DNA of 42,703 nt from a bacterium CPR1. Its GTDB lineage: Bacteria > Vulcanimicrobiota > Xenobia > Xenobiales > QWHO01. The translations under genes and the position numbers were made by a program. How positions within the stretch are numbered: the first letter of the stretch is position 1; each line of letters starts with the position of its first letter. Shown here piece by piece: positions 16,703 through 25,065 of the stretch. The DNA lies in NCBI GenBank assembly GCA_021404945.1, contig QWHO01000003.1, positions 1-42,703 of the forward strand. Reading direction: 5' to 3'. A model generated the notes under the pieces. That model made no database searches and was not told the DNA's origin. It saw only the letters and a list, made by a program, of their open reading frames with translations.

Positions 16703-18418
16703 TTGACCGAGAAAGCGCACCAGGAAGCTCAGGTCCCGTCCGATATCGTCCCGGCCAAAGCCTGGCGAGCCCTGGCGATGACCACGCTGGCCTTCACGGT
16801 GTGCTTTGCGGTCTGGATGATGTACGGTGTCCTGATCACCTTCCTGGTTGATCGAGGCCTGTATCATTGGGATCGGGTCAAGCTGGGATGGTTGATCGGC
16901 ATACCCGTTCTGACCGGAGCCCTGATGCGCCTTCCTGCCGGTCTGCTGGCAGACCGTTACGGGGGGCGGTTGATCCTCACTCTGCTGATGCTGGTCTCGG
17001 CCCTACCCACCTACCTGGTCAGCCTGGCCAACGGCTTCGGGGAGTTCCTGGTTGCCGGCCTGGGTTTTGGTCTTTGCGGGGCCAGTTTTGCGGTCGGGGT
17101 TGCCTACGCCTCCCTGTGGTTCCCGCCCAAGCGGCAGGGTATGGCGCTCGGCCTCTTTGGGATGGGCAACCTGGGCGCGGCGCTGACCAGCATGGGCGCG
17201 CCAAGCTTGCTGGGCGTCCTGACCGCCGAGAGCCTGGAAGGCTGGAGGAGCCTGCCCCGACTCTACGCTCTGCTGCTCGCCCTCACCGCTGTCCTTTTCT
17301 GGCTCTTGACCGATACCAGAAAGATTGATCGGCCCCGAAGCCTGGCCGAATGCGTTGCCCCCCTCTCCAATCTCAGGGTCTGGCGCTTCGGGCTCTACTA
17401 TTTTTTCGTTTTTGGTGGCTTTGTCGCCGTTTCCCAGTGGCTCATCCCCTACTACGTGACGATGTATGGCCTTTCCATCACCACTGCCGGCATGCTGGCC
17501 GCGACCTTCAGCCTGCCTGCCAGCTTGATCCGAAGTGTGGGTGGCGCTCTGGCTGACCGGTTTGGTCCGCGAATGATCATGTACTACACGCTGGGGGGCA
17601 GCCTGGCCCTGCTGCTGCTCTTGTTTCCCCCCCGGATGGAGATTCAGACTCCTGGTCAGGCAGTAACCGCAACCGGCGCCGGCACGGTTACCGAGGTCAC
17701 GGCGGATGAGATCGTCGTGGACAAGACCCGCTACCCTCTGGCGCGGGCCAGCAAAGGCCAGACAAGAATCAGGGTGGGTGCCGATGAGGTTGACGGGCAT
17801 GTGGAAGGAATGTTCTTTTTTCCGGTCACCGTCATCGAGCACGAGCCGCTGGTGAAGGTTGGCGACAAGGTCACTCGTAAGCAAGCCCTGGCCCGTGGCT
17901 CCACAAGGCTTTACTTTCAGGCCAATGTGTGGGTCTTCTCTGTCCTGGTCTTCTTTCTCGGGCTGTTGTTTGGCTGCGCGGGAGCGGCGATCTACAGGCA
18001 CATTCCTGACTACTTCCCGGGAAATGTTGGGGTCGTCGGGGGTCTGGTCGGAGTTCTGGGAGGGATCGGCGGCTTTGTCTACCCGATCATTTTTGGCTAT
18101 CTCCTGGGTGCTTCCGGCATCTGGACGAGTTGCTGGATGTTTCTCTTCGCCGTCGGGCTTGTCTGCCTGTTGTGGATGCACATCGTGATCCAGCGGATGA
18201 TGCAGCGGCGCGTGCCCTTGTTGATGCGCGAGATCGAGTCTCGACCTGTGGTGACCTGTGTGCGCTGTGAGGCGACCGCGGAGGTAAAAGTGCGGGTGGA
18301 GGATGGGAAGCTCAAGCTCGAGCGGTGCTCGCTGCTCGAGCCGGGAAGCGACTGTCCGGCCGAGTGCCTGGAAGGCAGGCGTCTCAGGCCAATCCCCCGG
18401 CAAGACCCCGCTGAGTAA
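16703..18418 (+). CDS. narK: Nitrate/nitrite MFS transporter NarK with inserted soluble domain
   Basis: 571 aa from a TTG 3 nt after the small upstream gene; about 100 residues longer than usual NarK. MFS helices are clear, with the nitrate-signature-like glycine segments GLFGMGNLGAALTSMG in the first half and GNVGVVGGLVGVLGGIGG in the second. Residues ~312-406 are a hydrophilic beta-rich insert; its end, LVKVGDKVTRKQALARG, reads like a barrel-sandwich (lipoyl-like) half motif. A cytoplasmic-type tail (~497-571) carries five Cys (VTCVRC...C...CPAEC). It should import nitrate and/or export nitrite. The insert and tail are not part of E. coli NarK and their role is unknown. Confidence 0.9.
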   Translation: MTEKAHQEAQVPSDIVPAKAWRALAMTTLAFTVCFAVWMMYGVLITFLVDRGLYHWDRVKLGWLIGIPVLTGALMRLPAGLLADRYGGRLILTLLMLVSALPTYLVSLANGFGEFLVAGLGFGLCGASFAVGVAYASLWFPPKRQGMALGLFGMGNLGAALTSMGAPSLLGVLTAESLEGWRSLPRLYALLLALTAVLFWLLTDTRKIDRPRSLAECVAPLSNLRVWRFGLYYFFVFGGFVAVSQWLIPYYVTMYGLSITTAGMLAATFSLPASLIRSVGGALADRFGPRMIMYYTLGGSLALLLLLFPPRMEIQTPGQAVTATGAGTVTEVTADEIVVDKTRYPLARASKGQTRIRVGADEVDGHVEGMFFFPVTVIEHEPLVKVGDKVTRKQALARGSTRLYFQANVWVFSVLVFFLGLLFGCAGAAIYRHIPDYFPGNVGVVGGLVGVLGGIGGFVYPIIFGYLLGASGIWTSCWMFLFAVGLVCLLWMHIVIQRMMQRRVPLLMREIESRPVVTCVRCEATAEVKVRVEDGKLKLERCSLLEPGSDCPAECLEGRRLRPIPRQDPAE

Positions 18419-18436
18419 GCCTCACGAAGTTCACCC

Positions 18437-18465
18437 TTGCGATTTGCGGCCCCGGGCCATAGAAT
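18437..18465 (+). promoter_or_regulatory. Promoter TTGCGA-N17-TAGAAT, probable leaderless mRNA
   Basis: TTGCGA (18437-18442) and TAGAAT (18460-18465) are 17 bp apart, a good sigma-70-type pair. Only 6 nt separate the -10 from the ATG at 18472, so transcription would start at the start codon itself. Confidence 0.55.
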
Positions 18466-18471
18466 GGCCCC

Positions 18472-19350
18472 ATGTCCGCCTGGCTTCCGAGCGCGATCAC
18501 GGCCCTGCTGCTCTACGGCTTCGGCCAGGGTCTGGTCAAGAAGTACATCGCCGAGATCTCCCCGGCGCGCTTTTGCCTCCTCTTTGTCGTGGCCCGGACC
18601 GCGGTGGGTCTTGGTTACTATCTAACCCACTCACACCCTGATCCCCTCGACGCCCGGGGCCGCTCCTTCCTTCTGGTCACTGTGCTCGCCTACGTGCTGG
18701 ACGGTCTGGGGTGGATCCTGTATTACCGATCCATCCAGGCGGGGCCCATCACCATCGTGGGCACGCTTTCGGCCGCCTATCCTGCCCTCACGGTCATCCT
18801 GGCCGCCATCTTTCTGGGCGAGGTGCTGAGGCCTCTCCAGCTTCTCGGAGTGCTTTTGGTTCTGAGTGGCTGCGCCGGTCTCTCCTACAGCCCCCCCGAC
18901 CCGGACCAGCCAGGCAGCGGCCGCGGCTGGATTCCCCTGGCGCTGGCCGCCCTGGGTTGCTGGGGCATCGGACAGACTCTGCTCAAGTACTCCTACAGCC
19001 TGGCCCTGGCCAGTGAGACCAATGCCATGCTCAGCATGATGGTGGGAGGGTGGCTCACCCTGGGCGTCTACGGCCTCGCCTACGGGCGAGTGCCCAGGGG
19101 GCACCTGTCCCACCGGGAGTGGGTGCGCCAGTGGCAGCACTCGAGCGTGCCCATGGCCATGATGGCGGGCGGGGATGTAGCGGTCATCGTGGCCACTCGC
19201 TACGGACCCGTATCTCTCGTCGCTCCCATCACGGCCGCTTATCCGGTGGTGACCATCGCTTTCGCTCGCTTTGTGCTTCACGAGAGAATCACCTGGTATC
19301 AATATGTCAGCATCTTCTGCACGCTGACCGGGATGTATCTCACCTTATAG
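18472..19350 (+). CDS. DMT-superfamily (EamA-type) transporter
   Basis: 292 aa, ten predicted hydrophobic helices in two EamA halves. Typical wording closes each half: GTLSAAYPALTVILAAIFLGEVLRP-type and APITAAYPVVTIAFARFVLHE-type segments, the ALxPxxxxxxxxxFLxE pattern of EamA proteins. It is an inner-membrane transporter of unknown substrate. It has its own promoter just after narK and ends 3 bp before the convergent coiled-coil gene. Nothing ties it to nitrate metabolism except position. Confidence 0.85.
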   Translation: MSAWLPSAITALLLYGFGQGLVKKYIAEISPARFCLLFVVARTAVGLGYYLTHSHPDPLDARGRSFLLVTVLAYVLDGLGWILYYRSIQAGPITIVGTLSAAYPALTVILAAIFLGEVLRPLQLLGVLLVLSGCAGLSYSPPDPDQPGSGRGWIPLALAALGCWGIGQTLLKYSYSLALASETNAMLSMMVGGWLTLGVYGLAYGRVPRGHLSHREWVRQWQHSSVPMAMMAGGDVAVIVATRYGPVSLVAPITAAYPVVTIAFARFVLHERITWYQYVSIFCTLTGMYLTL

Positions 19351-19353
19351 GGC

Positions 19354-20019
19354 TCATCGAGGACCATCAGCCAGGCGCCGTTTGAGGGCTGTGCCCCCAA
19401 CGAGTATCCGGCCCTTCTCTTCCCTGACCAGGCTGGCTCCACCCTTGAAAGAGCTGGCCAGCCGCTCCACCTCTGCCACGGCTTGCTCGGCTTCCATGGT
19501 CGAGCGCAAGGCCAGGTCGAGCTCGCCCCGCGTGCCGTTGAGCTGGCCTTGCAGGCTCTGCAAGTTCGCTGCGCTGCCCTGGACCCGTCCGAGCAACTCG
19601 TGGTGAGTGGCCATCAGCGCGTCGTGTCGCCCTTTTTGGTCCCAGAACTCCTGGTTGCGCTGAGGAAAAAGCTGACGGTCGGTCGCCTCGATGCCCCCGA
19701 TGCAGGCCAGGCAGACCAGCCCGGCCGCCAGGCCCAGGATCGGATGGGAGGCAGCGGTGGCTACCATGGTCAGCCCGCTGGCCATCCCCACCACGGGAAG
19801 CGCGCGGCGCACCTGGCTCAGTCGGTGAATTCCCTCGGCCTGGGTGGTCAGCCGGCCTGCCGTGAGCTGAATCTGGTCCAGGTTTTCCTGCAGCCTGGCC
19901 GACGCTTTCGTGAGCTCTGCAGCCTCCTGCTCGCGCACCATCTCCAGGAACTCGAGCTTGTGGCGCAGTTTTTGCGCTTCGGAGGGGGGGGCGGCAACCG
20001 CTGGTCGAGTGAGCATCAT
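19354..20019 (-). CDS. Coiled-coil protein with central hydrophobic hairpin
   Basis: 221 aa from the double ATG at 20019/20016; a longer frame from 20226 would overlap the nor promoter and reads like noise. Residues ~15-85 and ~135-200 are Leu/Glu/Gln-rich coiled coils, e.g. LRHKLEFLEMVREQEAAEL. Between them lies a hydrophobic hairpin (VVGMASGLTMVATAASHPILGLAAGLVCLACIGG, here split over two helices). A membrane hairpin flanked by two coiled coils is a plausible topology. No known family is recognised. A -10-like TAGACT lies 7 nt before the second ATG. Confidence 0.65.
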   Translation of the reverse strand: MMLTRPAVAAPPSEAQKLRHKLEFLEMVREQEAAELTKASARLQENLDQIQLTAGRLTTQAEGIHRLSQVRRALPVVGMASGLTMVATAASHPILGLAAGLVCLACIGGIEATDRQLFPQRNQEFWDQKGRHDALMATHHELLGRVQGSAANLQSLQGQLNGTRGELDLALRSTMEAEQAVAEVERLASSFKGGASLVREEKGRILVGGTALKRRLADGPR

Positions 20020-20023
20020 CGCG

Positions 20024-20029
20024 AGTCTA
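20024..20029 (-). promoter_or_regulatory. -10-like TAGACT next to start codon
   Basis: On the minus strand TAGACT is separated by 4 nt from the first ATG (20019) and by 7 nt from the second (20016), the leaderless spacing seen at other genes here. A -35 is not clear (TTGAGA is 20 bp upstream). Confidence 0.35.
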
Positions 20030-20165
20030 GCCTGGTCGACTGAAAAATCTCTCAAGCAGAGTGAATGGCACCGGAACGGGCCGAACAATGGGCCCAAGCC
20101 TTCTGAGCCAGGCAGGTCGCGAATACTTTCCCTTGACCGTTCGAAAACCAAGAGGGAGAGAGCTT

Positions 20166-20211
20166 CAAGCCTCGAAGGCAAGCCGCGAAAATCTCCCGAG
20201 GAGCATAGAAT
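20166..20211 (+). promoter_or_regulatory. Direct repeat CAAGCC(T/G)CGAA plus TAGAAT before the NO-reductase-like operon
   Basis: CAAGCCTCGAA (20166-20176) and CAAGCCGCGAA (20179-20189) repeat with a 13-bp period and end 16 bp before a -10-like TAGAAT (20206-20211). The -10 is 6 nt before the GTG at 20218. The repeat sits over the -35 area, where an activator would bind; no good -35 is present. Confidence 0.4.
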
Positions 20212-20214
20212 CCC

Positions 20215-20763
20215 GTGGTGCAGCAATGGGCCCTGGTGCCCTTCTTATCAATTTCGGCGACTATCGTGCTGGTTTTTCTCTGGGTGGCCCTCAGCACCAG
20301 GAAGCGCCATGACACAGACTACGCCTCGGTGGCTCGCCTCAGGGTCTACGTCATCGCCGGCCTGATGACCCTGTTGACCGCCTCCTTCTCGCTGACCATC
20401 GGTCACATGCCCTATCCGTTCATGATGAAGAGCCTGCCCGACCGGGTGGTTCGGGTCACCGCGCGCCAATTTGGATTCGTCTTCGAGAATCCGCCCACGG
20501 CCCAGGTGACCGAGGACCCGCGCATTTTCCGACTGGGTGCCGACGTGGAGCTCGATGCCATCAGCGCGGACGTGAACCACGGCCTGGGGGTCTACGATCC
20601 GGGCGGAGTGCTGGTCGCCCAGGCTCAAGTAATGCCAGGCTATGTCAACAAGCTGCGGGTCAAGCTCGAGAAGCCCGGCACCTGGACAGTGCTCTGCATG
20701 GAATACTGCGGTCAGGCGCACCACGCGATGCGCCAGACGTTCGAAGTCTCCGCCACGCCCTGA
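20215..20763 (+). CDS. norY: Cu(A) subunit II of heme-copper oxidase / sNOR-type NO reductase
   Basis: About 182 aa; GTG at 20215, or the next codon GTG at 20218, which fits a leaderless start. Two N-terminal transmembrane helices (LSISATIVLVFLWVAL and a second around VYVIAGLMTLLTASF) are followed by a cupredoxin domain. All Cu(A) ligands are seen: His122 (DVNHG), Cys161, Glu163 and Cys165 in CMEYCGQ, His169 and Met172. It accepts electrons from cytochrome c outside the membrane and hands them to the subunit I encoded next. It is short for a cox2. The symbol follows the order known for Nitrosomonas norSY-senC and is tentative. Confidence 0.82.
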   Translation: MVQQWALVPFLSISATIVLVFLWVALSTRKRHDTDYASVARLRVYVIAGLMTLLTASFSLTIGHMPYPFMMKSLPDRVVRVTARQFGFVFENPPTAQVTEDPRIFRLGADVELDAISADVNHGLGVYDPGGVLVAQAQVMPGYVNKLRVKLEKPGTWTVLCMEYCGQAHHAMRQTFEVSATP

Positions 20764-20777
20764 GGAAAGGACCAACA

Positions 20778-22256
20778 ATGACAGCCGATACCCACGCCTC
20801 CAACGACTTCAGCCCGGGCACCTATCGCCTCAGTCTTCTCTGGATCGCAATCATGTTCTTGCTCTTCCCCGTCCTTGTGATCGTGGGTCTGATCATGAGG
20901 TCAGGACAGGGGGGGATGCTACCCGCTCTGAAGCCAGGCCTCTTCTACGCGCTGATGACCCTGCACGGCCTGGGAATGGTCGGTCTCTGGTTTGCGGTGG
21001 CGATGGCGATCGTGTCTTGCCTGTTGAGCCGTTACGCCCGAGTCAACGTGGTTGCCAACCAGGTGGCCGGCGGTCTGACTGTGCTGGGCGTGGTCATGCT
21101 GGTGGTCGCCACTCTGGTGGGTCGCTTTGCTCCCGGGTGGTATTTTCTCTATCCCCTTCCCTTCAAGTCCATGGGGCAGTGGCCGGCCTGGTCGACCACC
21201 CTCTTCCTGGCCACGCTGGGGGTTCTGGGTGTGGCCTGGCTGATCTGGACCCTGGCTCTGTTGATCGCTATCGCCAGGCGTTACTCTCTGAGCCGAGCCC
21301 TGGCCTGGCATTACATCAAGGGCCCGGCCAAACCCGAAGTCCCTGTCGAGCCCGTGATCCCACCTTTCGTCTTAATCACGACGGTCAGCCTCATCGCCCT
21401 GCTGGTCGGGCTCATTTCTGCGGTATTGTTGCTGGTTCTCTTCCTGGCGGAGTGGCTCACGGGAAATCCCGTCGATGCTCTACTGATGAAGAACCTGACC
21501 TTCCTTTTCGGTCACCTGCTGGTCAATCTCACTCTCTACCTCTCGGTGGGCGTCATGTATGAGGTGCTTCCCGAATACGCCGGGCGGCCCTGGAAAACCA
21601 ACCGTATCGTCGCCATCGCCTGGAACATCGCTCTGGGTCTTCTCTTGCTGGCCACCTTTCATCACCTTTACATGGACTTCGTCCAGCCCGGATTCTTGCA
21701 CGTGCTTGGCCAGTTCGGCTCCTATTTCGTCTCGGTTCCGGCGGCTGCCGTCTCCATCCTGGGAACCCTGGCCCTGGTGCATGGGTCCCCCATGCGATGG
21801 AACCTGGCCTCAAGTCTCTTGTTCCTGGGCACCATGGGCTGGGCCATCGGAGGGGTGGGAGCGGTGCTCGACTCCACCATTGCTCTGAATACCGTGTTGC
21901 ATAATACTCTCTGGGTGCCGGCTCATTTTCATACCTACTACGTCATGGGTTGCGTGCTGATGCTGATGGGTGCCGCCTACCACCTGGTCAACCAGAAGGC
22001 CAATCTTCCCGACGCAACGAACCTGACACGTGCGGTGATGGCCTTTCTGCTCATCGGCGGTTATGGTTTCTTGCTCAACTTCTACCTGGCAGGGGCCTAC
22101 TCGGTTCCCAGGCGTTATGCCCAGTATCCCGAGGTGGTTGGTCAGGGAACTCACTATTCTGCCATCGCGGTGCCTCTGGGCAGCCTTTTGCTCGTGGGGG
22201 TCTTGCTCTACGCCTGGGATACCGGTCGCCGCCTGGTCAGGGCCTATCAAAGTTGA
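20778..22256 (+). CDS. norS: Heme-copper oxidase subunit I lacking the active-site Tyr; sNOR-type NO reductase candidate
   Basis: 492 aa, about 12 transmembrane helices, AAAGGA ribosome site. Ligands seen: His63 and His385 for the low-spin heme, His383 for the high-spin heme, and His246, His295 and His296 for Cu(B). In oxygen reductases His246 would start H-P-E-V-Y, with the Tyr cross-linked to it. Here the segment is GHLLVNL, so position 250 is Asn and the Tyr is absent; the Glu of the HLWVE motif in cNOR is also absent. Loss of that Tyr is the mark of the NO-reducing members of this superfamily. Together with a Cu(A) subunit and a SenC gene in the same order as Nitrosomonas sNOR, NO reduction to N2O is the best inference. 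An unusual oxygen reductase is the alternative. Confidence 0.78.
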   Translation: MTADTHASNDFSPGTYRLSLLWIAIMFLLFPVLVIVGLIMRSGQGGMLPALKPGLFYALMTLHGLGMVGLWFAVAMAIVSCLLSRYARVNVVANQVAGGLTVLGVVMLVVATLVGRFAPGWYFLYPLPFKSMGQWPAWSTTLFLATLGVLGVAWLIWTLALLIAIARRYSLSRALAWHYIKGPAKPEVPVEPVIPPFVLITTVSLIALLVGLISAVLLLVLFLAEWLTGNPVDALLMKNLTFLFGHLLVNLTLYLSVGVMYEVLPEYAGRPWKTNRIVAIAWNIALGLLLLATFHHLYMDFVQPGFLHVLGQFGSYFVSVPAAAVSILGTLALVHGSPMRWNLASSLLFLGTMGWAIGGVGAVLDSTIALNTVLHNTLWVPAHFHTYYVMGCVLMLMGAAYHLVNQKANLPDATNLTRAVMAFLLIGGYGFLLNFYLAGAYSVPRRYAQYPEVVGQGTHYSAIAVPLGSLLLVGVLLYAWDTGRRLVRAYQS

Positions 22257-23128
22257 CTCTGCGCGGGCTCCTGGCGCTCCTGCTCTGGTTGCTGACCGGC
22301 TGGTCAACTCCTGGGGCTGCCCAGCCGCCCTCGCCAGAGCCCGAGCGCTACCTGCACGCCAGGATCCCCGATCTCGCCCTGACCGACCAGACAGGGCGCT
22401 CGCTCTCTCTTTCTGACCTGTGGTCCGAGGGCCCGGTGGTCATCACGCTGGTCTCTTCCCAGTGCGGCGGCCTGTGCTCGCCGCTGTTGCGCTCGCTCGT
22501 CTCGGCCAGCGCGGGCTCCGAGGGCTACAAAATTGTGGTCTTGAGCTTCGATCCGCGGGACGGTGTCGAGCAGATGGCGAGGCTGTCACGTTCTCTTGGA
22601 GTGGATTCGGCGGGTTGGACCCTGGCCGTGACTTCCCCTCAGGCCTTCGAGGAGCTGGCCAGGAGCGTTGGGTTCTGGGTCGTCTGGGACGAGAGCAGCC
22701 GTCAGTTCGATCACCCTGGCGTTGTCATGGGAGTGCGCGATGGCCGGCTGGTTCATCTGCTGATCGGGGGTGTCGTATCGCCCACATCCTCCCGTCTGCT
22801 GGAGGCTGAATTGGCGGGGGACTTTATCGGCAGCTACCCTCTGCCGGGCTACGAGGCCAGTTTTCGCTGCCTCACCTATGAGCCGGGTGCGGGCCAGGTC
22901 GGCCTGGATACAGGCATTCTGCTCCTCTTCGTCCCTGGTTGCGTGACCATCCTCGTGACGGTCTGGATCTTTCGTCGCCCCAGGCGCTCCACAGAAAGCT
23001 TGCTCGGAGCTGAAGGTGGAGCCGAAGGGCCACGGCCCCTGCCGGTGCGACCGGACGTCGAGCGGGCCCACCTGCAGGGCCGGGCCAGGCGAGAGTCAGG
23101 TTCTGTCGGCCAGGCGCCGGCGCCCTGA
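22253..23128 (+). CDS. senC: SCO1/SenC-family copper chaperone with C-terminal membrane anchor
   Basis: 291 aa from a TTG sharing TTGA with the stop of subunit I. A Sec signal (LLALLLWLLTGWSTPGAAQ) precedes a thioredoxin-like SCO domain. The copper ligands are Cys71 and Cys75 in SSQCGGLCSPLL, and His154 in DHPG, all present. A C-terminal helix (TGILLLFVPGCVTILVTVWIF) and a basic tail anchor it, with the domain outside. SCO proteins metallate Cu(A) of subunit II, so it should mature the oxidase encoded just upstream. The order subunit II - subunit I - senC is that of sNOR loci. Confidence 0.85.
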   Translation: MTLRGLLALLLWLLTGWSTPGAAQPPSPEPERYLHARIPDLALTDQTGRSLSLSDLWSEGPVVITLVSSQCGGLCSPLLRSLVSASAGSEGYKIVVLSFDPRDGVEQMARLSRSLGVDSAGWTLAVTSPQAFEELARSVGFWVVWDESSRQFDHPGVVMGVRDGRLVHLLIGGVVSPTSSRLLEAELAGDFIGSYPLPGYEASFRCLTYEPGAGQVGLDTGILLLFVPGCVTILVTVWIFRRPRRSTESLLGAEGGAEGPRPLPVRPDVERAHLQGRARRESGSVGQAPAP

Positions 23129-23141
23129 GAGCAGATCGAGG

Positions 23142-25016
23142 CTACTTCGCCGCCGAGGCCATCCTCTGGCCCAGCTCCTGGTGCAGCTCGAGCAATCTGT
23201 CGCCGAGCTCTTTTAGCTCCATCTTGCAATCGGAGAGGTCAGGGGAGGCCTCACGCAGCTGCTCCACCGTTTTCTCCAGGCACAGCTTCAGCTCCCAGGC
23301 AACCTCGAGCAGGGCCGCGCAGGTATCGGCCCCCTCGCTCGCTGCGTCGGTCTCCTCCAGTCGGCTGATTTCATTTGCTATCGTGGCGTGGGAAGCGAGC
23401 AAGAGCCTCTCGACCTGCTCCGGAGGGCTGGTGCCGGCTTGCGCCTGGTCGAGAAGGGACCAGAGCCCCTCAAACGGGTCGCGTGAGGCTTGAGGGCTCT
23501 CCGAAAGGTCCATTGAAGCTTGCTTCGCGCCGGTCATCTCCTGCAGGAAGGGGCGAGCACAGCTCGAGCAGGAACGAGCCGTCTCAGGATTTTTGTGAGA
23601 GCAGAAGGGGCAGGTTTTGGAGGCGGTCTCCAGCTCCGGCGCGGGAGGCTCATCCGCCGAGGCGATCTCGGCGAGCTCTCTGGTCGGGTCAAAGAGCAGG
23701 TCTGCTGCCAGCTCGAGGTGATCGCGATGGCCATCGCGCAGATAGGCCTGGATCTCTTCCAGAGCTTTTTCCTGCTCGTCGAGACAGCGCTCGATTCGCT
23801 CTGCCTTCTCGGTATCGGCCAGAGTCTTGAGAAACAGACGATAGTCCTGCTGGCTCTGCGCCAGTTGCCGGGTCTTCTCTTCCAGCACCCGATCGGGAAG
23901 GCCTTCGCTCCAGACCTTCTCGAGCAATTCGAGCAGCTCGGCAAAATGGGCGGCACCTTCCAGCCTGGCGGGACTCTCCAACTCCTCGTGCAAGCTGAGC
24001 GCGAGCCCATCGAGCCCGATTGCCCGGTCACGAAAATCAGTCAGGCCGGCCAGACTCGGGTGAGCGAGCAGTTGAGCCAGCGAGGCCTCGCATCCGTCCA
24101 GGCAGGTGGTCAGGCGTTGCTGCCATTGCTCTCTGCGCTTGTGGCCGAGAAAGCGGGCCAGCATCCTCTTGAGCTTCTCGACCGTGCTGCGATGAGAGAC
24201 TTCGAGGGCGATCAGCGCTGAGCGGGCCTCGGGTTGCTCTCCTCGGGACAGGGCCCGGAAGCAACGCTCGTAGAGCGGATCCTCCGAGAAGGTCGAGAGC
24301 TCATACTCGAGAGTGCGCATCGCTTTGAGACAGGCTGCAAGAGGACCCATGGCCCGGTCGAGCAGCGTCAGGGCATTGCTCAGATCGTTCGCTTGCCGCC
24401 CCTGAAGATACAGGGCAAAGCCGCCCGTCGCCTCTTTGATAGACTCGAGAGCGGGGTCCAGGGCCTGCACAATGGCCGTTTCATCGGGGTGGCTTGCGGC
24501 AAAGCGCTCACGGGCCAGCCCGAGCTGGACGGTGAAGCCGAAGAGATCCGGCAAATGCGCTGCCAGGAGCGCCTCCTGGTCCGGCTCGCCGCTCAGGAGA
24601 TTGAGACCGAGCGCGAAGACCTGGTTGAGGAGCCGATGATCGCTGAAGGACGGCAGGCTGCCCTGGAGAGCCTGCAACTGCCCGAGCGCCTGCCAGAGAG
24701 CCAGGGCGCTGCCCTCCAGCCGCTCGAGGCCGCCCGGCAACAGCTCGGGGTCCTCGATGTCGGCCACTCGGATCAGAGCGGCCAGGCAACTGTCCAGCTC
24801 GCCCTGCAGCGACCGGGTCCTCTCGATGATCTCGGTGGCCCCCTCGGCCCGCCGCACCAGGGGCACGACCCGATCAAGCCTCTGGCTAACCTCTCGAACA
24901 AAGTCCTGAGCATCCACCAGGGCGTTGGCCAGCTCCTGCCAGTCAACCGGATGCTGGTACCCCCGGTTCAGCACCCGGGTGATCGGTGGGGGATAGGTTG
25001 CAACGATCATGGTCAT
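23142..25016 (-). CDS. Large helical protein with an internal zinc ribbon
   Basis: 624 aa, no signal peptide or membrane helix. About 420 residues of Leu/Glu/Gln-rich helices are followed by a CPFCSHKNPETARSCSSC zinc ribbon (roughly 470-490) and a further ~130-residue helical part ending ELHQELGQRMASAAK. The start ATG at 25016 is followed two codons later by another ATG. No known family is recognised; a cytoplasmic scaffold is a guess. It lies 49 bp downstream of the EF-hand gene on the same strand, and 13 bp from the convergent senC. A GC hairpin between the two minus-strand genes may reduce readthrough. Confidence 0.7.
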   Translation of the reverse strand: MTMIVATYPPPITRVLNRGYQHPVDWQELANALVDAQDFVREVSQRLDRVVPLVRRAEGATEIIERTRSLQGELDSCLAALIRVADIEDPELLPGGLERLEGSALALWQALGQLQALQGSLPSFSDHRLLNQVFALGLNLLSGEPDQEALLAAHLPDLFGFTVQLGLARERFAASHPDETAIVQALDPALESIKEATGGFALYLQGRQANDLSNALTLLDRAMGPLAACLKAMRTLEYELSTFSEDPLYERCFRALSRGEQPEARSALIALEVSHRSTVEKLKRMLARFLGHKRREQWQQRLTTCLDGCEASLAQLLAHPSLAGLTDFRDRAIGLDGLALSLHEELESPARLEGAAHFAELLELLEKVWSEGLPDRVLEEKTRQLAQSQQDYRLFLKTLADTEKAERIERCLDEQEKALEEIQAYLRDGHRDHLELAADLLFDPTRELAEIASADEPPAPELETASKTCPFCSHKNPETARSCSSCARPFLQEMTGAKQASMDLSESPQASRDPFEGLWSLLDQAQAGTSPPEQVERLLLASHATIANEISRLEETDAASEGADTCAALLEVAWELKLCLEKTVEQLREASPDLSDCKMELKELGDRLLELHQELGQRMASAAK

Positions 25017-25041
25017 TTGAGACGATCAACAAAGAGGCTGG

Positions 25042-25059
25042 CCGGGCCCGCAGGCCCGG
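25042..25059 (-). terminator. Short GC hairpin between EF-hand and zinc-ribbon genes
   Basis: CCGGGCC and GGCCCGG form a 7-bp stem with a 4-base loop; on the minus strand it is followed by a T-rich stretch (CTCTTTGTT). It may be a weak intrinsic terminator or attenuator. Confidence 0.35.
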
Positions 25060-25065
25060 AAGCTG

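Noticed and set aside
20020-20226. N-terminal extension of the minus-strand coiled-coil gene
   Set aside because: It would cover the promoter and start of the NO-reductase-like operon and its residues look random.
25014-25029. TTGAGACGATCAA as a third FNR box
   Set aside because: The half-sites are one base too close (13 instead of 14), so the two halves are out of phase.
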